NCBI RefSeq assembly: GCF_026210795.1 | Contig: NC_089429.1 | Coordinates: 3,410,001 to 3,474,000, forward strand | From: Rhizophagus irregularis | Lineage: Eukaryota > Glomeromycota > Glomeromycetes > Glomerales > Glomeraceae | Direction of reading: 5' to 3' | DNA: 64,000 bases | Shown here: positions 24,697 to 37,039 of the stretch, in pieces | How positions within the stretch are numbered: position 1 is the first letter of the stretch | Layout: each line of letters starts with the position of its first letter | The notes under the pieces: model-generated | Database searches by the model: none | What the model was told of the DNA's origin: nothing | Seen by the model: the letters and a program-made list of their open reading frames with translations, nothing else | Program-made: the position numbers and the translations under genes

Positions 24697-26405
24697 CTTA
24701 TTAATATAGGCACTCCCGATGTCTCTATGGGCTGGTCTTGGATGCAAATAGTCCCTGATGCAGGTTTTCCTAACTCTATCGCCACTTATGCTCACGGCCT
24801 TATACGAGATAATCCCTCTTCTTCTCGAGCTGAGGCTGCTGCTATTTATGCAGTTTTAACTATTTCTCCACGTGACTCTGAAGTTACTATTTATACTGAC
24901 TCGCAAACTGCCATCGATGACCTTCGAAGTTGTTCTTCTTTTGTCTACTCAAACAGTCGTCTGTACTACAAAACTACAAATTTTGAGCTTTGGGCGATTA
25001 TTGAGCGAACCATCCTTTCCAAAAATCTGACAGTTTTTCCCATTAAAGTTAAAGCTCACTCCGGCAATTATTTAAACGATTTTGCTGACTCCTTGGCCAA
25101 TACTGCCCATACCGCGTCATCTAGTATTCTGATCTCCGGAATAGACCTGGCCGCTGCCCATGACTTTGTCTTAATTTATGATAACGATGTTGTCTGTGAA
25201 TCTAATCCGCGACACCTTCTCAAACTATTTTATCAAACGCAGTTGATGCGCGATTTGTTAAATTTAACGCGATTTCTTTACTTTTACTTCTTTATTGTCA
25301 TCTAATATAGATTATATTGTTGACTGGGAACTTACTTGGTTTACTTTAAATTTCAAGCCCTCTCATGATGCATCTTTTACTCCTGACCATGCATCAAGAC
25401 ACTTAACCTTTAAATTCAAACTTTTCTTGGATGATTTGCCTACTTTGGAAAAGCTGAAACGGACTCGACCAGATTTATACATGGACGAATTAACTTGTCG
25501 TTCTTGTATCGACCGCATGGAAGACTTGATGCACCTCTTTATGTGCAAAAATCGTCGTCTACTTATGCAACAAATTCTTCAATCTTATCAAAATCATTTG
25601 ATTTCTAAACTTCTGGCCGCCGGAAACATGGCTGACATTGACCCTACTCCACTCATTGCTAAACTTACTTCTCTTTCATGCTGGTCGTTTTCTTCCACAA
25701 ATTGGTCCTCTTATGCCCTTGCCCGTGGTTGTTTGCCTAAACTTTTTATTGACTTATTTGTCGATTTATCTATTTCAAGGAACTCTGCGATTAAGGTTAT
25801 CGTGGCCATTCACAACCATTTTGTTCATAAATTCAGACGACGAATTTGGAATCCGCGCTCTTATGATAAAAGCCGATGGGAAAACGCGATGAACATTACC
25901 TACAAGTTGAAAACTACCCCAAAGCCTTCTAATTTGCCTTTGTCAACGTACATACCTTACTCATCTTTACCACCTCCGACCCTACACGATTCACGTGACT
26001 TCGAAACCGATTGGTTAAAAAACTCGATTAATTATGGTTTGCCTTGGTTTAATCATTTTTCGGGTTTTATGGGTCGTCTAACGGTGCTACTTAATAACAG
26101 CTTTTGCAGGATGGAGTGTCGATTTTTATAGTGGGCGCGCTATTCGTTATTTTATTAGCATAGTTGCTTCTACTTTGGTTGAAATATATCAAGGGGGAAG
26201 GTCTGGGGAAATTTAGTGTAATGCGATTTTTCTTTTTTAGATTAATTTTTTTTACTTTATTTTTTCTTAGGAGACTATATAGCTTTGTTTTTAGTTAGTT
26301 TTATTTTTATATTTTTCTTTTTATTTTTGTAAAAATTGTAAAGTTCGAATAAATTTAATAAAGATAAAGGCTACTATGCCATGTTTGCCTGGTTTTTGAC
26401 CAGTG
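24697..26405 (+). pseudogene. LINE copy D, 3' fragment (RNase H to terminus)
   Basis: The fragment encodes the RNase H core from the GWSWMQ segment onward (SRAEAAA, IYTDSQTAID, KAHSGNYLNDFAD) in 24700-25305, then the C-terminal CCHC-like region in 25295-26131. A 4-bp insertion near 25285 relative to copy E shifts the frame between the two. The 5' part is missing. Its 3' end at 26405 is the right terminus of the composite element. Copy D keeps the CGA that became a TGA stop in copy E. Confidence 0.85.
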
Positions 26406-28479
26406 TTAGTGTGTTTCATGAAGAGTGATGAAAGGATAAATTTAACTGCGGAAGCAGGAAGACGTATACGTTCAAGGGCGAAATGTAACATTGTAAGATC
26501 GACTGAATCAAAAGCTTTGGAAATATCTTGAGAAAGAATCTAAAGTGGGTTTTAGTTGACATCAGCATCATGGATAATTGACTCTAAAGTGACGATAGGG
26601 TCGCGGTAAGAACTACCAAGTAGACCAGCGAAGTTACCACCTTTTAAAACATCATGTGAGGCCAAAATAGTAAAAAGACGATTATAAAAGAGTTTGACAA
26701 GAGATTTTCTAATCACTTCAAGTAAGGTGATAGGACGAGTGTTCTTTAATTGACACTTCTATTCGTGAGGTTTGGGAATAGAAAAGACCATTGCTTATCA
26801 CCATAAGTCGGAAATATCAGCTTTGGAAAGGCAGAATTGAATCAAGATAATGAGTAGGGCTGAAGTACGAGGTCCAAGATGTTTGAGCATTTCATAAGTA
26901 ATCATGGAAGGACCAGGAGCTTTGTTGTTAGGAGTAGAAGATACTGTAGATAACCATTCATCAAAAGTAGGGGAATTCATTAAAGAATCATAGATGGAGG
27001 AGGACACATTATCAATGGGTTGATAAGCAGATGATCATCTATCTGGTAGTATGTCGATAGAGGTAGGGGGAGTGGATTTAATCAGCACAAAATTTTGGAA
27101 ATGGTTAACAACAGTATCATTTATGTCCTTAAGATCAGTAAGTAGATGAAGTCGAGTAGAATGATCAAGAAGGACACGATCTAAAGTGATACAGCAACGG
27201 GTGCGAGAAAGTGCTGATTCGATAAAAAAAGAAAGGTCAGTTTCAAAATTATTATTTTTATTATCTAAATGAGCACGGATAGAAAGGTCTTGAAATTCTT
27301 TTTCTTAAAGCAGGTGAAATCTCCGTAAGAATTTTGAGATGGTGGATAAAGTATCAAGAAGTGATTTGAAATCATCTAGACGACATGATGAAAGGGATAA
27401 AGGGAAAGTGTGACTGAAAGTAAACACTTTCTTATATAATTGAAGAATGTTTTGGAGTCTAATTAAATGAATAGACCACTTATGTTCGTGAGCAGCGGAA
27501 TAAGTTAAAGGATATTTGCGCAATAGATGTATTGAGTGCATTAGGCAATTTAAAAACTGATAGTATTGAGTTAATGTTTCCAGTTCCTTAGGGACTTTAG
27601 AAGTATAATTATTGCCAACTGTAGAAGAAGGTAAAATGGCATTAGCAGCTTTGAGGATACGTGATTGAAGATATTTGCACATTTGATTGATATGCCAGGA
27701 GGAGAAGACTGAAGGTGAGACGTCACAATAAAACGTCAGCTTTGTCAGTGAATTCTGTCTATTGGAATTCAGTAACAGAGTCAAATTTGAAGACGCAGCG
27801 GGTTTGGCGCTTAAGTTGTCGAGTGCGAGCCAATTTGGTGGAGGCAAATAGTAGAGACATATCATAATATGTGATAACAGGATTATGATCAGGTGTACAA
27901 ATGTCTTGAGCATCAAAGATGCAGGTAGTAAAAGCGAATCCTTTAAGAAGAGGGCAAGACCAAACATAGTCAACACGTATAATTTAGTCATTACGTTGAA
28001 AGGTACCTAAAGAGTTGGAAAGATTAATAGGAGTATAATCTTCATATCTATGAGAAAGGAGATGATAAAATAATCGGTGAATATGTTTAGAAGTAAGTTG
28101 AAGTTGATTAAAGTAAATAGGGTAATATTTATCTAAATGCATATTAAAGTTGCCACAAACAGCATGGTAAAAACCAGCTTGTTTAGTGAGAATAAGTTGT
28201 TGAATAAGCAAATTAATAGTGTCAGAGCGCAAAACTTTTTTAGCTGGAGGAGGAATATAAACTACAAATATGCGCAATTTAACGTTGCCTTTAAAATATA
28301 GATCAATGGAAAGTAAACACGAAGAATGGGATTTAAAATCTTGGACATGAGAAGCAAAGGAATTCCCTATTAAAAGGGAAACACCACCAGAGAAAAGAAT
28401 TTGTTTAGAAGTATCCAAGTCTGAGGAAAAAATAGTATAATCAATAATACGCTTGGATAAAAATTTTATTTGTTTAGGG

Positions 28480-30131
28480 TAAGGATGGGTCCACAAATAA
28501 TTTCCAAAATCCGCAATATTGCAGATTTTGGAGTTGAATTGCGGTTAGTAACCCACAATTCCGCAATTCTGATTGGCTGATAATTAAATTTTTTTTTAAT
28601 GTCTTTAAATGATAATTTAATCAAAAAAAAAATTTTTAATAAATTTATTTATTTATTATTTATTAGAAACAATAAAACCATAATTTCTGAAATGGTGCAA
28701 CTGCGTCAAAAACTAAATCAAACACAGATAACAATGACGAACTTAATACTACTAATCAAAGTTCCGGCCAGAATCTACAAAAAAAAGTAGTGAAAGAACG
28801 TTAATAACGTTCTTACATAAGAAAAAACACAAAAAACCCTCCGCTTTCTCCTCTAGAAACACCTATCGGTCTCCATTTCCAAGTTCTAGGCTGGAATCTA
28901 CAAAAAAAAGAAGAAAAGAATGTTAATAAACGTTCTTACATAAAAAAAACAAAAAACTCGCTTCCCCCTTGAAAATACTCACCGGTCTCCATTTCCAAGT
29001 TCCAGGCTGGAATCTACAAAAAAAGAAGTAAAAGAACGTTAATAAACGTTCTTACATAAAAAAAAAAAAAACCAACTTCCACCCCTTTAAAATACTCGCC
29101 GGTCTCCATTTCCAAGTTTCAGACCGGAATCTACAAAAAAAAGAGGTAAAATAATATTAATAAACGTTCTTACATAAAAAAAAATAAAAAAAACCTACTT
29201 CTCCCCTTTAAAATACTCACCAGTCTCCATTTCCAAGTTCCAGGCCGGAATCTACAAAAAAAAGAAGTAAAGAACATTAATAAACATTCTTACATAAAAA
29301 AAATAAAAAACCCGCTTTCCCCTCCCTTTAAAATACTCACAGGTCTCCATTTCCAAGTTCCAGGCCGGAATCTACAAAAAAAAGAAGTAAAAGAATGTTA
29401 ATAAATGTTCTTACATAAAAAAATCCAAAAAAACCCTTGCTTCCCCTCTGGAAACACCTACTGGTCTCCATTTCCAAGTTCCAGGCTGGAATCTACAAAA
29501 AAAAAGAAGAAAAAAACGTTAATAAACATTCTTACATAAAAAAAACAAAAAAACCCACTTTCACCCCTTTAAAATACTCACAGGTCTCCATTTCCAAGTT
29601 CCAGGCCGGAATTTACAAAAAAAAGAATGAATTTTTTTAAAATGAAAAAAAAAATATTTAAAATTGCGCAATGCAATTAGTTGATTTGTACTATGCTGTC
29701 CGATAATCTAATCCAGATCATTAATAACCGTTGAATTAACCGGTTGATATGTTTCTTCTAAAAAATAAACTAATTTTTTTAAAAAATTTTATTAATAAAA
29801 AACCGAATTTTTTTTACTTTTAGTAATAACAAGAAATCGGTTTCTTTATTAGTTAATTATTAAAAAAATTACATTTATTAAAAATAATTATTCTTTTTTT
29901 TGCGAGCAATCTGCAATTCTGCAAATGTTCCGCAATTCCATAAAGTACCGCAATTCAACCGCAATTGAATTGCGGTACTTTGGATTATTTGCGGAATTGC
30001 GGAATATTTGCAGAATTGCAGACAATTGCGAATTGCAGATTTGCGGATATTTAGACTTCAAAATCTGCAATGTTCCGCAATACTGCAAATCGCAATTATT
30101 CTGCAATTGCCTATTTGCGGCACCATCCTTA
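28480..30131. mobile_element. hAT-like non-autonomous element, 1652 bp, TSD GTTTAGGG
   Basis: The inverted ends are TAAGGATGGGTCCACAAATA (left) and a diverged complement on the right (TAAGGATGGTGCC read inward). The 8-bp direct repeat GTTTAGGG is at 28472-28479 and 30132-30139, and the LINE sequence resumes directly after it. Both ends are rich in GCAATTGCGGAAT-type palindromes. The cargo is an array of exon-like units. No transposase. Confidence 0.9.
28790..29630 (-). repeat. Exon/intron-like array, GGAACTTGGAAATGG family, about 8 units
   Basis: On the minus strand each unit of about 120 bp has a pyrimidine tract ending TTTTTTTGTAG, about 31 bases (ATTCCAGCCTGGAACTTGG and ATGGAGACCG), then GTGAGTATTTT. 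The intron-like part holds GAACGTTTATTAACGTTC, an inverted repeat that spans a possible branch point. The 31-base unit is not a multiple of three. Confidence 0.75.
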
Positions 30132-30668
30132 GTTTAGGGTAAAGATGAGTATCAACGATACCACCGAAGGAAATATGTTTAAGGGAAAAAAAAGAAGAAA
30201 TTTGTTCTATTTTAGTTTGATCATGCATTCTAAGGCCATTAACATTAAAAGAGGAAATATTAAAAGAATTAGGGATAGGGGAAGTGTTACTGGGAGAAAA
30301 AAATAAAGATTCATGTGAGAAGAAATCAGTAACAAGATCAGAGTTGAGAGGGTTTTGTACAAAGGTATCATAATTAAAATTATTATCCAACATTAAAACA
30401 CAATGATAAAAATAGCCAGGGAGATAAAATTTCAAAAAGAAAATTAAACAGAAGAAGCTGAATCATCAGCTTGCTCCAAGGAAGCACTACTAATGAAGCT
30501 AATGAATTATTTGATATGGCCAGTAAGCTGGTCCAGTTTACTTTAATAACAACTCTACTATTCTTGAAATCGTTAATTTCATCTTGCGTAGAGGAGATAG
30601 GAGTAAATGGAGGAGCACTTGGAGAAAGAAGAGAGGAGGAGTGCAGCAAGGTAGGAGCAGGAGCAATG

Positions 30669-30870
30669 GTAGTTGAAGAAGGTTGAGGCTGCGTTAAAAT
30701 ACTTTTTGGAGGAGAAAAAGATTTAGCTGACGGCTGAATGTTGAGCAGAACATGGGATACAGGAGCATCGGTAGTTGAAGAAGGTTAAGGCCACGTTAAA
30801 ATACTTTTTGGAGGAGAAAAAGATTTAGCTGATGGCTGAATGTTGAGCGGAACATGGGATACAGGAGCAT
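30669..30870 (-). repeat. 102-bp tandem duplication in LINE B ORF1 end
   Basis: Two consecutive copies start with GTAGTTGAAGAAGGTT at 30669 and 30771 and end in CAGGAGCATC. Copy E has a single copy of the corresponding sequence. The unit length is 34 codons. Confidence 0.8.
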
Positions 30871-31079
30871 CCACTGGTCAAAATAGTCCAAATCGGCCAG
30901 AAATCGGATGTCCGATTTTAAGCTGAATTTGGTGATAAAGATGGCCAATTTATTAATTTAGGTAAAGTTCCGATTGGCAGGCCAATTGACGCTGATCAGA
31001 ATATCGAATTGCTTAGTATTTTTAATCTGAATTGTTTAAAAAAATATATTCATAAATTTACCGAATTGCAGTGAATTTA

Positions 31080-31560
31080 TTCTGAATTATGATAAATTTT
31101 GATAAATTGTGATAAATTTTAATCTGAATTGCAGTAAATTTTAATCTGAATTACAGTAAATTTTAATCTGAATTGCGGTAAATTTTCTATTCTGAATTGC
31201 GGTAAATTTATTCTGAATTGCGGTAAATTTATTCTGAATTGCGGTAAATTTTAATCTGAATTGCGGTAAATTTTAATCTGAATTGCGGTAAATGTTCTAT
31301 TCTGAATTGCGGTAAATTTTCTATTCTGAATTGCGGTAAATTTTCTATTCTGAATTGCGGTAAATTTTCTATTCTGAATTGCGGTAAATTTATTCTGAAT
31401 TGCAGTAAATTTTCTATTCTGAATTGCAGTAAATTTGCAGTAAATTTTATTTTGAATTTATTCTGAATTGCAGTAAATTTGCAGTAAATTTATTTCGAAT
31501 TGTAATTAATTTTTTTCTGAATTAAGACAAATTTATTTTGAATTATGGAAAATTCTAATA
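31080..31560. repeat. Minisatellite TCTGAATTGCGGTAAATTT
   Basis: About twenty imperfect copies of a 19-25 bp unit, next to the CACTGGTC terminus. Its position suits a subterminal repeat array of a CACTA-like element, where transposase or partner proteins bind in known families. Confidence 0.85.
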
Positions 31561-31689
31561 CTAATAATTTGGAATATTAATTATATATATATATATATAT
31601 ATAGATTTTTGACGAAAAAAAGAAAGTTTTCTACCGAATTAATTCAGATTTGTTCATTGCGCGTCGTCTATATGTAAATCAGAATCTGA

Positions 31690-33903
31690 ATTATTATGAT
31701 TATTGCCGACCGTTGATTTGATGGTTTTTCTTTTCCTTCCTTGTTATGGTCTTCATCATTTTCGGTGGTGTTGCCAGTTGCTGGTGTTGTCCCTCTACTA
31801 ACTTCTTCTACTTCATCATATTCAGTGTTGAAACCCTGATCGACATCAGTATCGCATATTAAATCTTGTTGTTGTACAATATAAAACCATTCAAGAGTAT
31901 TCGACGGATATGGTCAGTCGTATTTTTGTACTTCATCATCATATCTATGTTCGCGTATTAATTTCGCCTTATTTAATGAGTGTACATCAAATACATTTCG
32001 TAGCAAATTTTTAAGCTGAAGAAACAATAAAATATAAAAATTAAATCCAGCAATTCGTCTGAAAAATCAAGATTCAGAAGTTCTAACCTCATCAGATCTC
32101 CACGAATAGTCGTAAATAGCGATTATGGACTTTGTTAGGTCTTCTTCGTCTGTCTCGCTTATTTCTGGAGAATGAAATAAGCGATTGGATAACATCTTTA
32201 GTAATCTATGCTTATCATATTTTGTTATCCGTTCATCGTCAAAACTATATAATCTCTTTGCCACCTTTATTCAGCGGATTTTCTTCTAAAATACGTTATA
32301 ATTTGAATAAAATTTAATATATAATTGGAATAAAATTCAGCATAATAATTATAAATTATTACTAACGTCATGTACTCGATTGTTTGAGTACACCTGGTGT
32401 TTATTTTCATTGGCTTTTTCCCTATCCATTAATCTTTGATGAGAATAACTAGACTTGTGGAGACAACCCAACCATTTTGTAAGTTGCTTATTCAAAGCGG
32501 GAAAACATGGAGCAAGAGCTGAACGCAATTCAGAGACTAGTTTATGACGAATCTTGAGATTTTTCACGCTATTGAACGTTTTATTGTAATCTAGTCCTCG
32601 AGTTTCATCGATGATTTTCAAAATAGACTTCATTTCAACCTAAATATAACAATCAAATAATGATAACTGGTACTTAATTACTCAATACTGCAATTTTAAA
32701 TAACTGAATCAAACAAATAAAATTAATATACCCCAACTTCTTTTTTGTCGTACTCATCATTATTGTTAGAACCAGACCTTTCTTCCTCCAATTTTTTCTT
32801 GTATCGCTCGAACTTTTTGTCTTAATTCTTTTTTGACGTTTTGCCGGCTATTCGAGATCTGTCTGCCTATAAATGGCTTTAGGCAGGCAGATTTTTGAAT
32901 ACCTGTTTAAGCTTTCATGTAGATCGTCATTCTTGTCTGCAAAAGCCTCATTTACTCAAGTCAAAAAATGATTTTTGTCAAATAATCGGTTATTTTCGTG
33001 TTGAAGCCTTGCATTCTCTACTTGTACTTCATCAATTCGTTTCTTTAATTTTAGATTTTCTAAATAAAGAATTTTATTAATAGTAATATTTTTTTACGAA
33101 TAATTCTGAATTTATACGAATGAAGTCAAAATCGTACCTGCTTCTAAATCAGTATCGTCATCATCAATCACTTTTTCATTACCTTGATCGTCTTTAACCA
33201 CTAATACGAATTTTTGTGGAATTCGAATATTCCCATATCATTTTTTATTTCCGATAACATCTCTTGTTGATCTATAAAATTATTAATTATCGTACATGTC
33301 AATCAGCAATTTTCCAAAATTCAATTACCTTTTATAGGAATATTTGGCGGTTCAATTTCTATAACCTCATCGTCAGACTCTTCTTGAGTCAGCTTAGTCG
33401 ACTTTGCAGATTTGAGGGTCGACTTGATGGGTGTCGATTTGCTAGTCGACTTATTGGTCTTGTCACTTGTCTCATTCAGATCACTTTCTTCTTCCATTCT
33501 TCCCTGTTGACGCTTAGATCCTTCGCTCGGTGTTTCTTCTTGAAACCTTTGCTGCTTTTGTTTGTTTAACTTGGTGAATGACGATTTGCTAGTCGACTTA
33601 TTGGTTTTGTCACTTATCTTATTCGGATTACTTTCTTCTTCCGTTCTTTCTTGTTGATGATTAGATCCTTCGTCAGGTGTTTCTTCTTGAAACTTTTGCT
33701 GCTTTTGTTTGTTTGACTTGGTAGATGACGATTTGCTAGCCGACTTATTGGTCTTGTCACTCGTCTCATTTGGATTACTTTCTTCTTCCATTCTTTCCCA
33801 TTGACAATTAGATCCTTCGTCAGGTGTTTCTTCTTGAAATCTCTGTTGCTTTTGTTTATTATTTTTTTTATTGTTTTTTTTTATTATTGCTATTATTTGA
33901 CAT
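31690..33903 (-). pseudogene. Five-exon coiled-coil gene beside Tnp2, copy 2
   Basis: Relative of the gene at 2752-4773, read on the minus strand from a candidate ATG at 33901-33903. The N-terminus has about three 49-residue tandem repeats (core QKFQEETPDEGSN and SDKTNKSTSKSS), different in sequence from the 27-residue repeats of copy 1. Next come an acidic segment, a coiled coil (ENLKLKKRIDEVQVENARL), and the conserved block MKSILKIID, KTFNSVKN, ELRSAL, LTKWLGCLHKSSYS (32633-32349), then LLKMLSNRLFHSPEISETDEED (32264-32067) and RYDDEVQKYD. Frame breaks near 33870 and several stops (for example before the PYPSN segment) show decay. Intron positions match copy 1. Function unknown. Confidence 0.6.
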
Positions 33904-33959
33904 TTTGATATTCACTCAATATTCGTTTAAAAAATTGAAGCAGGTTCAATATCGTCATA

Positions 33960-34275
33960 TCGTCCTATTTATAAATTTAAAAAATCAAATCAATTAATAA
34001 TAAGAAAATCGTTAGCGTTCTACTGTGTTGACTTCTTAATTGGAAAATCAACTATAAATCATAATTAAAAAATCAAATCAATTAATTAAAATTAAGAAAA
34101 TCGTTAACATCCTACTGCGTTGATTTCTCAATTGACAAATCAACTATAAATCATAATTAAAAAAGACAAATCAATTAATAATAAGAAAATCGTTAGCGTT
34201 CTACTGCGTTGACTTCTCGATTGGAAAATCAACTATAAATCATAATTAAAAAATCAAATCAATTAATTAAAATTA
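33960..34275. repeat. 90-bp satellite, left part (about 3.5 units)
   Basis: The unit contains AAAATCGTTAGCGTTCTACTG, with neighbouring CAACTATAAATCATAATT. The array continues at 39552 after an inserted element. It lies between the two divergent genes. Confidence 0.88.
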
Positions 34276-34299
34276 TACAGGTCGAAATATAAAAAATCA

Positions 34300-35180
34300 G
34301 TCACCAATCGGTTATATGATTGATTGGTGGCTGATTTGAAGCTGATTGGTTATATATTGGTGACCGATTCTTTTAATCTGTCACCAATCGGTCACCAATC
34401 AGGCATAAATTGCCAATCAGTCATCAATCAGTCATATGACTAATTGGTAACTGATTGGTTGCCGATTTGTTTACAATATTTGATTTACATATTAAAGTTA
34501 AAAAATTAGCATTATAGTCATGTAAAGCAAGTCAAATTATACTTAATCTGAGCTTTTGAGTTTGTTTTGATAAATATATTAAGTTTATTATTGACAATCA
34601 GTTACCAATTGGTCACCAATCTGACATAGCCGATTGGTGACTGATTGGTGACTGATTGGTTTACAATATCTGATTTACATATTAAAGTCAAAAAATTAGC
34701 ATTATAGCCTTGTAAAGAAAATCAAATTATACTTAATCTGAGCTTTTGAGTTTGTTCTGATAAATATATTAAGTTTATTATTAACAATCAGTCACCAATT
34801 GGTCACCAATCTGACATAGCCGATTGGTAACTGATTAGTGACTGATTGGTTTACAATATCTGATTTACGTATTAAAGTCAAAAAATTAGCATTATAGCCT
34901 TGTAAAGCAAGTCAAGTTATACTTTATTTGAGCTTTTGAGTTTGTTCTGATAAATATATTAAGTTTATTATTGACAATCAGTCACCAATCGGTCACCAAT
35001 CTGATATAAGCGATTGGTGATCGATTGGTTACTGATTGATTTGTAATATCTGATAGTTTTTAAGAATTCAGGATTTTTATTTATTACTTTAATATGTAAA
35101 ATTGGATCAATGAAAGAAAATCGGCTACCAAATTAATAGCCGATTAGTGACCGATTGGCTTTTAAAAAAACATTCATTTA
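34300..35180. repeat. Left subterminal repeats, unit about 182 bp
   Basis: Just over three long units (with GTTTACAATATCTGATTTAC and TTAGCATTATAG), each ending in clusters of CCAATCGGTCACC and its complement. Such clusters are typical of CACTA subterminal regions. Confidence 0.82.
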
Positions 35181-35219
35181 ATAAAGATAAATGGCATTCT
35201 GATTTACAAATTTTTTATT

Positions 35220-35880
35220 TTTGGGTCATAGTTTTCGTCCAAAAACCTGAAAAAAAGATGAAAGAAACGTTTAATAACATTTCTTAAAGAATTAATAAAA
35301 AACCCCACTCTCTGACCCTCTTTTTACCTAAATTCTAAAGTCCAGTTCATAGTTTTCGTCTGGCAACTTAAAAAAGAAAAAAAAGAAGCATTTAGTAACG
35401 TTTTTTAAAGAATATAATAAAAAAAATCCACTTCCTGACCTCCTTTTTTACCTAAATTCCAAAGTCCAGTTTGTATTATTCGTCCGGCAACCTAAAAAAA
35501 AAAGAAAGAGAAGCATTAGAACGTTTCTCTTAAAAAAAAATATTATCCCTTTCCTCCTTCACTTTACATAATTCCAAAGTCTGGTTCGTAGTTTTCATCT
35601 GGCAACCTAAAAAAGAAGCATTTAGTAACGTAATAAAATAAAAAAAACCTACTTCCCAACTCTCCTTTTACCTAAATTCCAAAGTCTGGTTCGTATTATT
35701 TGTCCGGCAACCTAAAAAAAAAGAAAGAGAAGCGTTAGAACGTTTCTCTTAAAAAAATAAAATATTATTCTTCTTCTCCTTCACTTACATAATTCCAAAG
35801 TCCAGGTCATATTATTCGTCTGGCAACCTAAAAAAAAAGAAAGAGAAGCGTTAGAACGTTTCTCTTAAAAAAAATATGTT
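35220..35880 (-). repeat. Exon/intron-like array, GTTGCCGGACGAA family, minus orientation
   Basis: Six units. Read on the minus strand, each has TTTTTTTAG, then about 40 bases (GTTGCCGGACGAATAATAC to TTTGGAATTTAG), then GTAAAA or similar. Part of the intron-like DNA holds AGAAACGTTCTAACG. The same family runs in the opposite direction at 36100-36720. Confidence 0.7.
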
Positions 35881-36099
35881 ATTCCAGTTCATAGCCGGTA
35901 AGTTGATAAGTCAAATCGGGTAGCAATCGGTTAACAATATAATATTGACCGATTGATGATCAATTTCTTTTCCTGCAATTTGTATCACTCGTGAATTAGG
36001 TGAGATGTGATCCGTAATCTAGATCAGGATAATCCAATTTGGAAAAAAAAAAATTTCTTTTTTATGGACGAAAAAAATTGCTGGACTTTGAGAATTGAA

Positions 36100-36720
36100 G
36101 TAAGAGAGGCGTTTTTCGTTGTTTTTTTTTAATAAATTAAACTAATTTATTTTTCTCTTTTGTAGGGTTACTGGACGAAAACTGGACTCTTGGAATTGAG
36201 GTAAGGGAGGGCTGAGGGAGAAGGTTTTTCATTTTTTTTTAATATATTTTTTTCTTTTTTGTAGTGTTGCCGGACGAAAAATATTGCCAGACTTTTGGAA
36301 TTAAAGTAAGGGAGGGCTGAGAGAAAGCTTTTTTGTTGTTTTTTTTTAATAAATTAAACTAATTTGTTTTTTTCTTTTTTATAGAGTTGCCAGACGAAAA
36401 TATTGCCGGACTTTTGGAATTGAAGTAAGGGAGGACTGAGGAAAAGCTTTTTCGTTGTTTTTTAATAAATTAAACTAATTTATTTTTTTCTGTTTGATAG
36501 AGTTGCCGGACGAAAAACATTGCCGGACTTTGGAATTAAGGTAAGGGAAGGTCAGGGAAAAGAGTTTCGTGATTTTTTTTTTTAAATAATTTAATTTATG
36601 TTTTTTCTTTTTTTAAGGTTAGCCAGACGAAAAATATGATCGGATTTTTGGAATTGAGGTAAAGGAGGACTGAGCAGAATCTACTTTTTTGTAAGGTTGC
36701 TGGACGAAAATATACTAACG
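36100..36720 (+). repeat. Exon/intron-like array, GTTGCCGGACGAA family, plus orientation
   Basis: Five to six units with TTTTTGTAG or ATAG, about 40 bases (AGTTGCCGGACGAAAA to TTTGGAATTAAG), then GTAAGGGAGG. Most intron-like parts contain AAACTAATTT upstream of the pyrimidine tract, a candidate branch point. Confidence 0.72.
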
Positions 36721-37039
36721 TTTCATTCCTTTAGACTAATTTGAATCTCGATAAAAAATAGAGTTGTTTCTTTTCTAAGCGAGTCCAAGGCATTGGGAAG
36801 TTTGACTGGAACCTGGAATTTTTTAGACGTTTCTGGATCATTGATTTCGGTGGGACAGAGCAATTTTTTTTAAAAAAAAAAATTTTTTTTATAACAAAAC
36901 GCTCACTAACGTTTCAATTTTTTTTTTTGTAGATGGTGATATTGGAATTCAGTGAATTTATTATTCAAAATATATTGTGAAGGCAATTGGATGATGATTA
37001 TCTAACGAAGATTATGTTATGGAGTCTTTAAACAAGAAA

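Larger units (their letters stand above)
16202..26405. mobile_element. 10.2 kb composite element with LINE 3' ends as inverted termini, TSD TTA
   Basis: The left end reads CACTAGTCAAAAACCAGGC. The right end, read inward, is CACTGGTCAAAAACCAGGC. The inverted arms continue for about 1.7 kb (16202-17.9 kb against 24.7-26.4 kb) and consist of the LINE RNase H and C-terminal region. TTA flanks both sides (16199-16201 and 26406-26408), and LINE copy B is continuous across the removed segment; copy E shows the equivalent empty site ATTAGTGCGTTTCAT near 19790. It contains LINE copy E (minus), a palindromic MITE, and LINE fragment D (plus). Confidence 0.85.
26406..30871 (-). pseudogene. LINE copy B, 5' half (endonuclease and RT N-terminus)
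   Basis: Continuation of copy B after the composite element. Fragments correspond to the RT thumb-side region (26798-27007), the endonuclease-RT linker (27305-27991), the endonuclease (27984-28496 and 30058-30435) and the ORF1 C-terminus (30383-30871). Numerous stops. It is interrupted at 28480-30131. At 30872 it is cut by a CACTGGTC terminus, so its 5' end is not seen. Confidence 0.82.
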
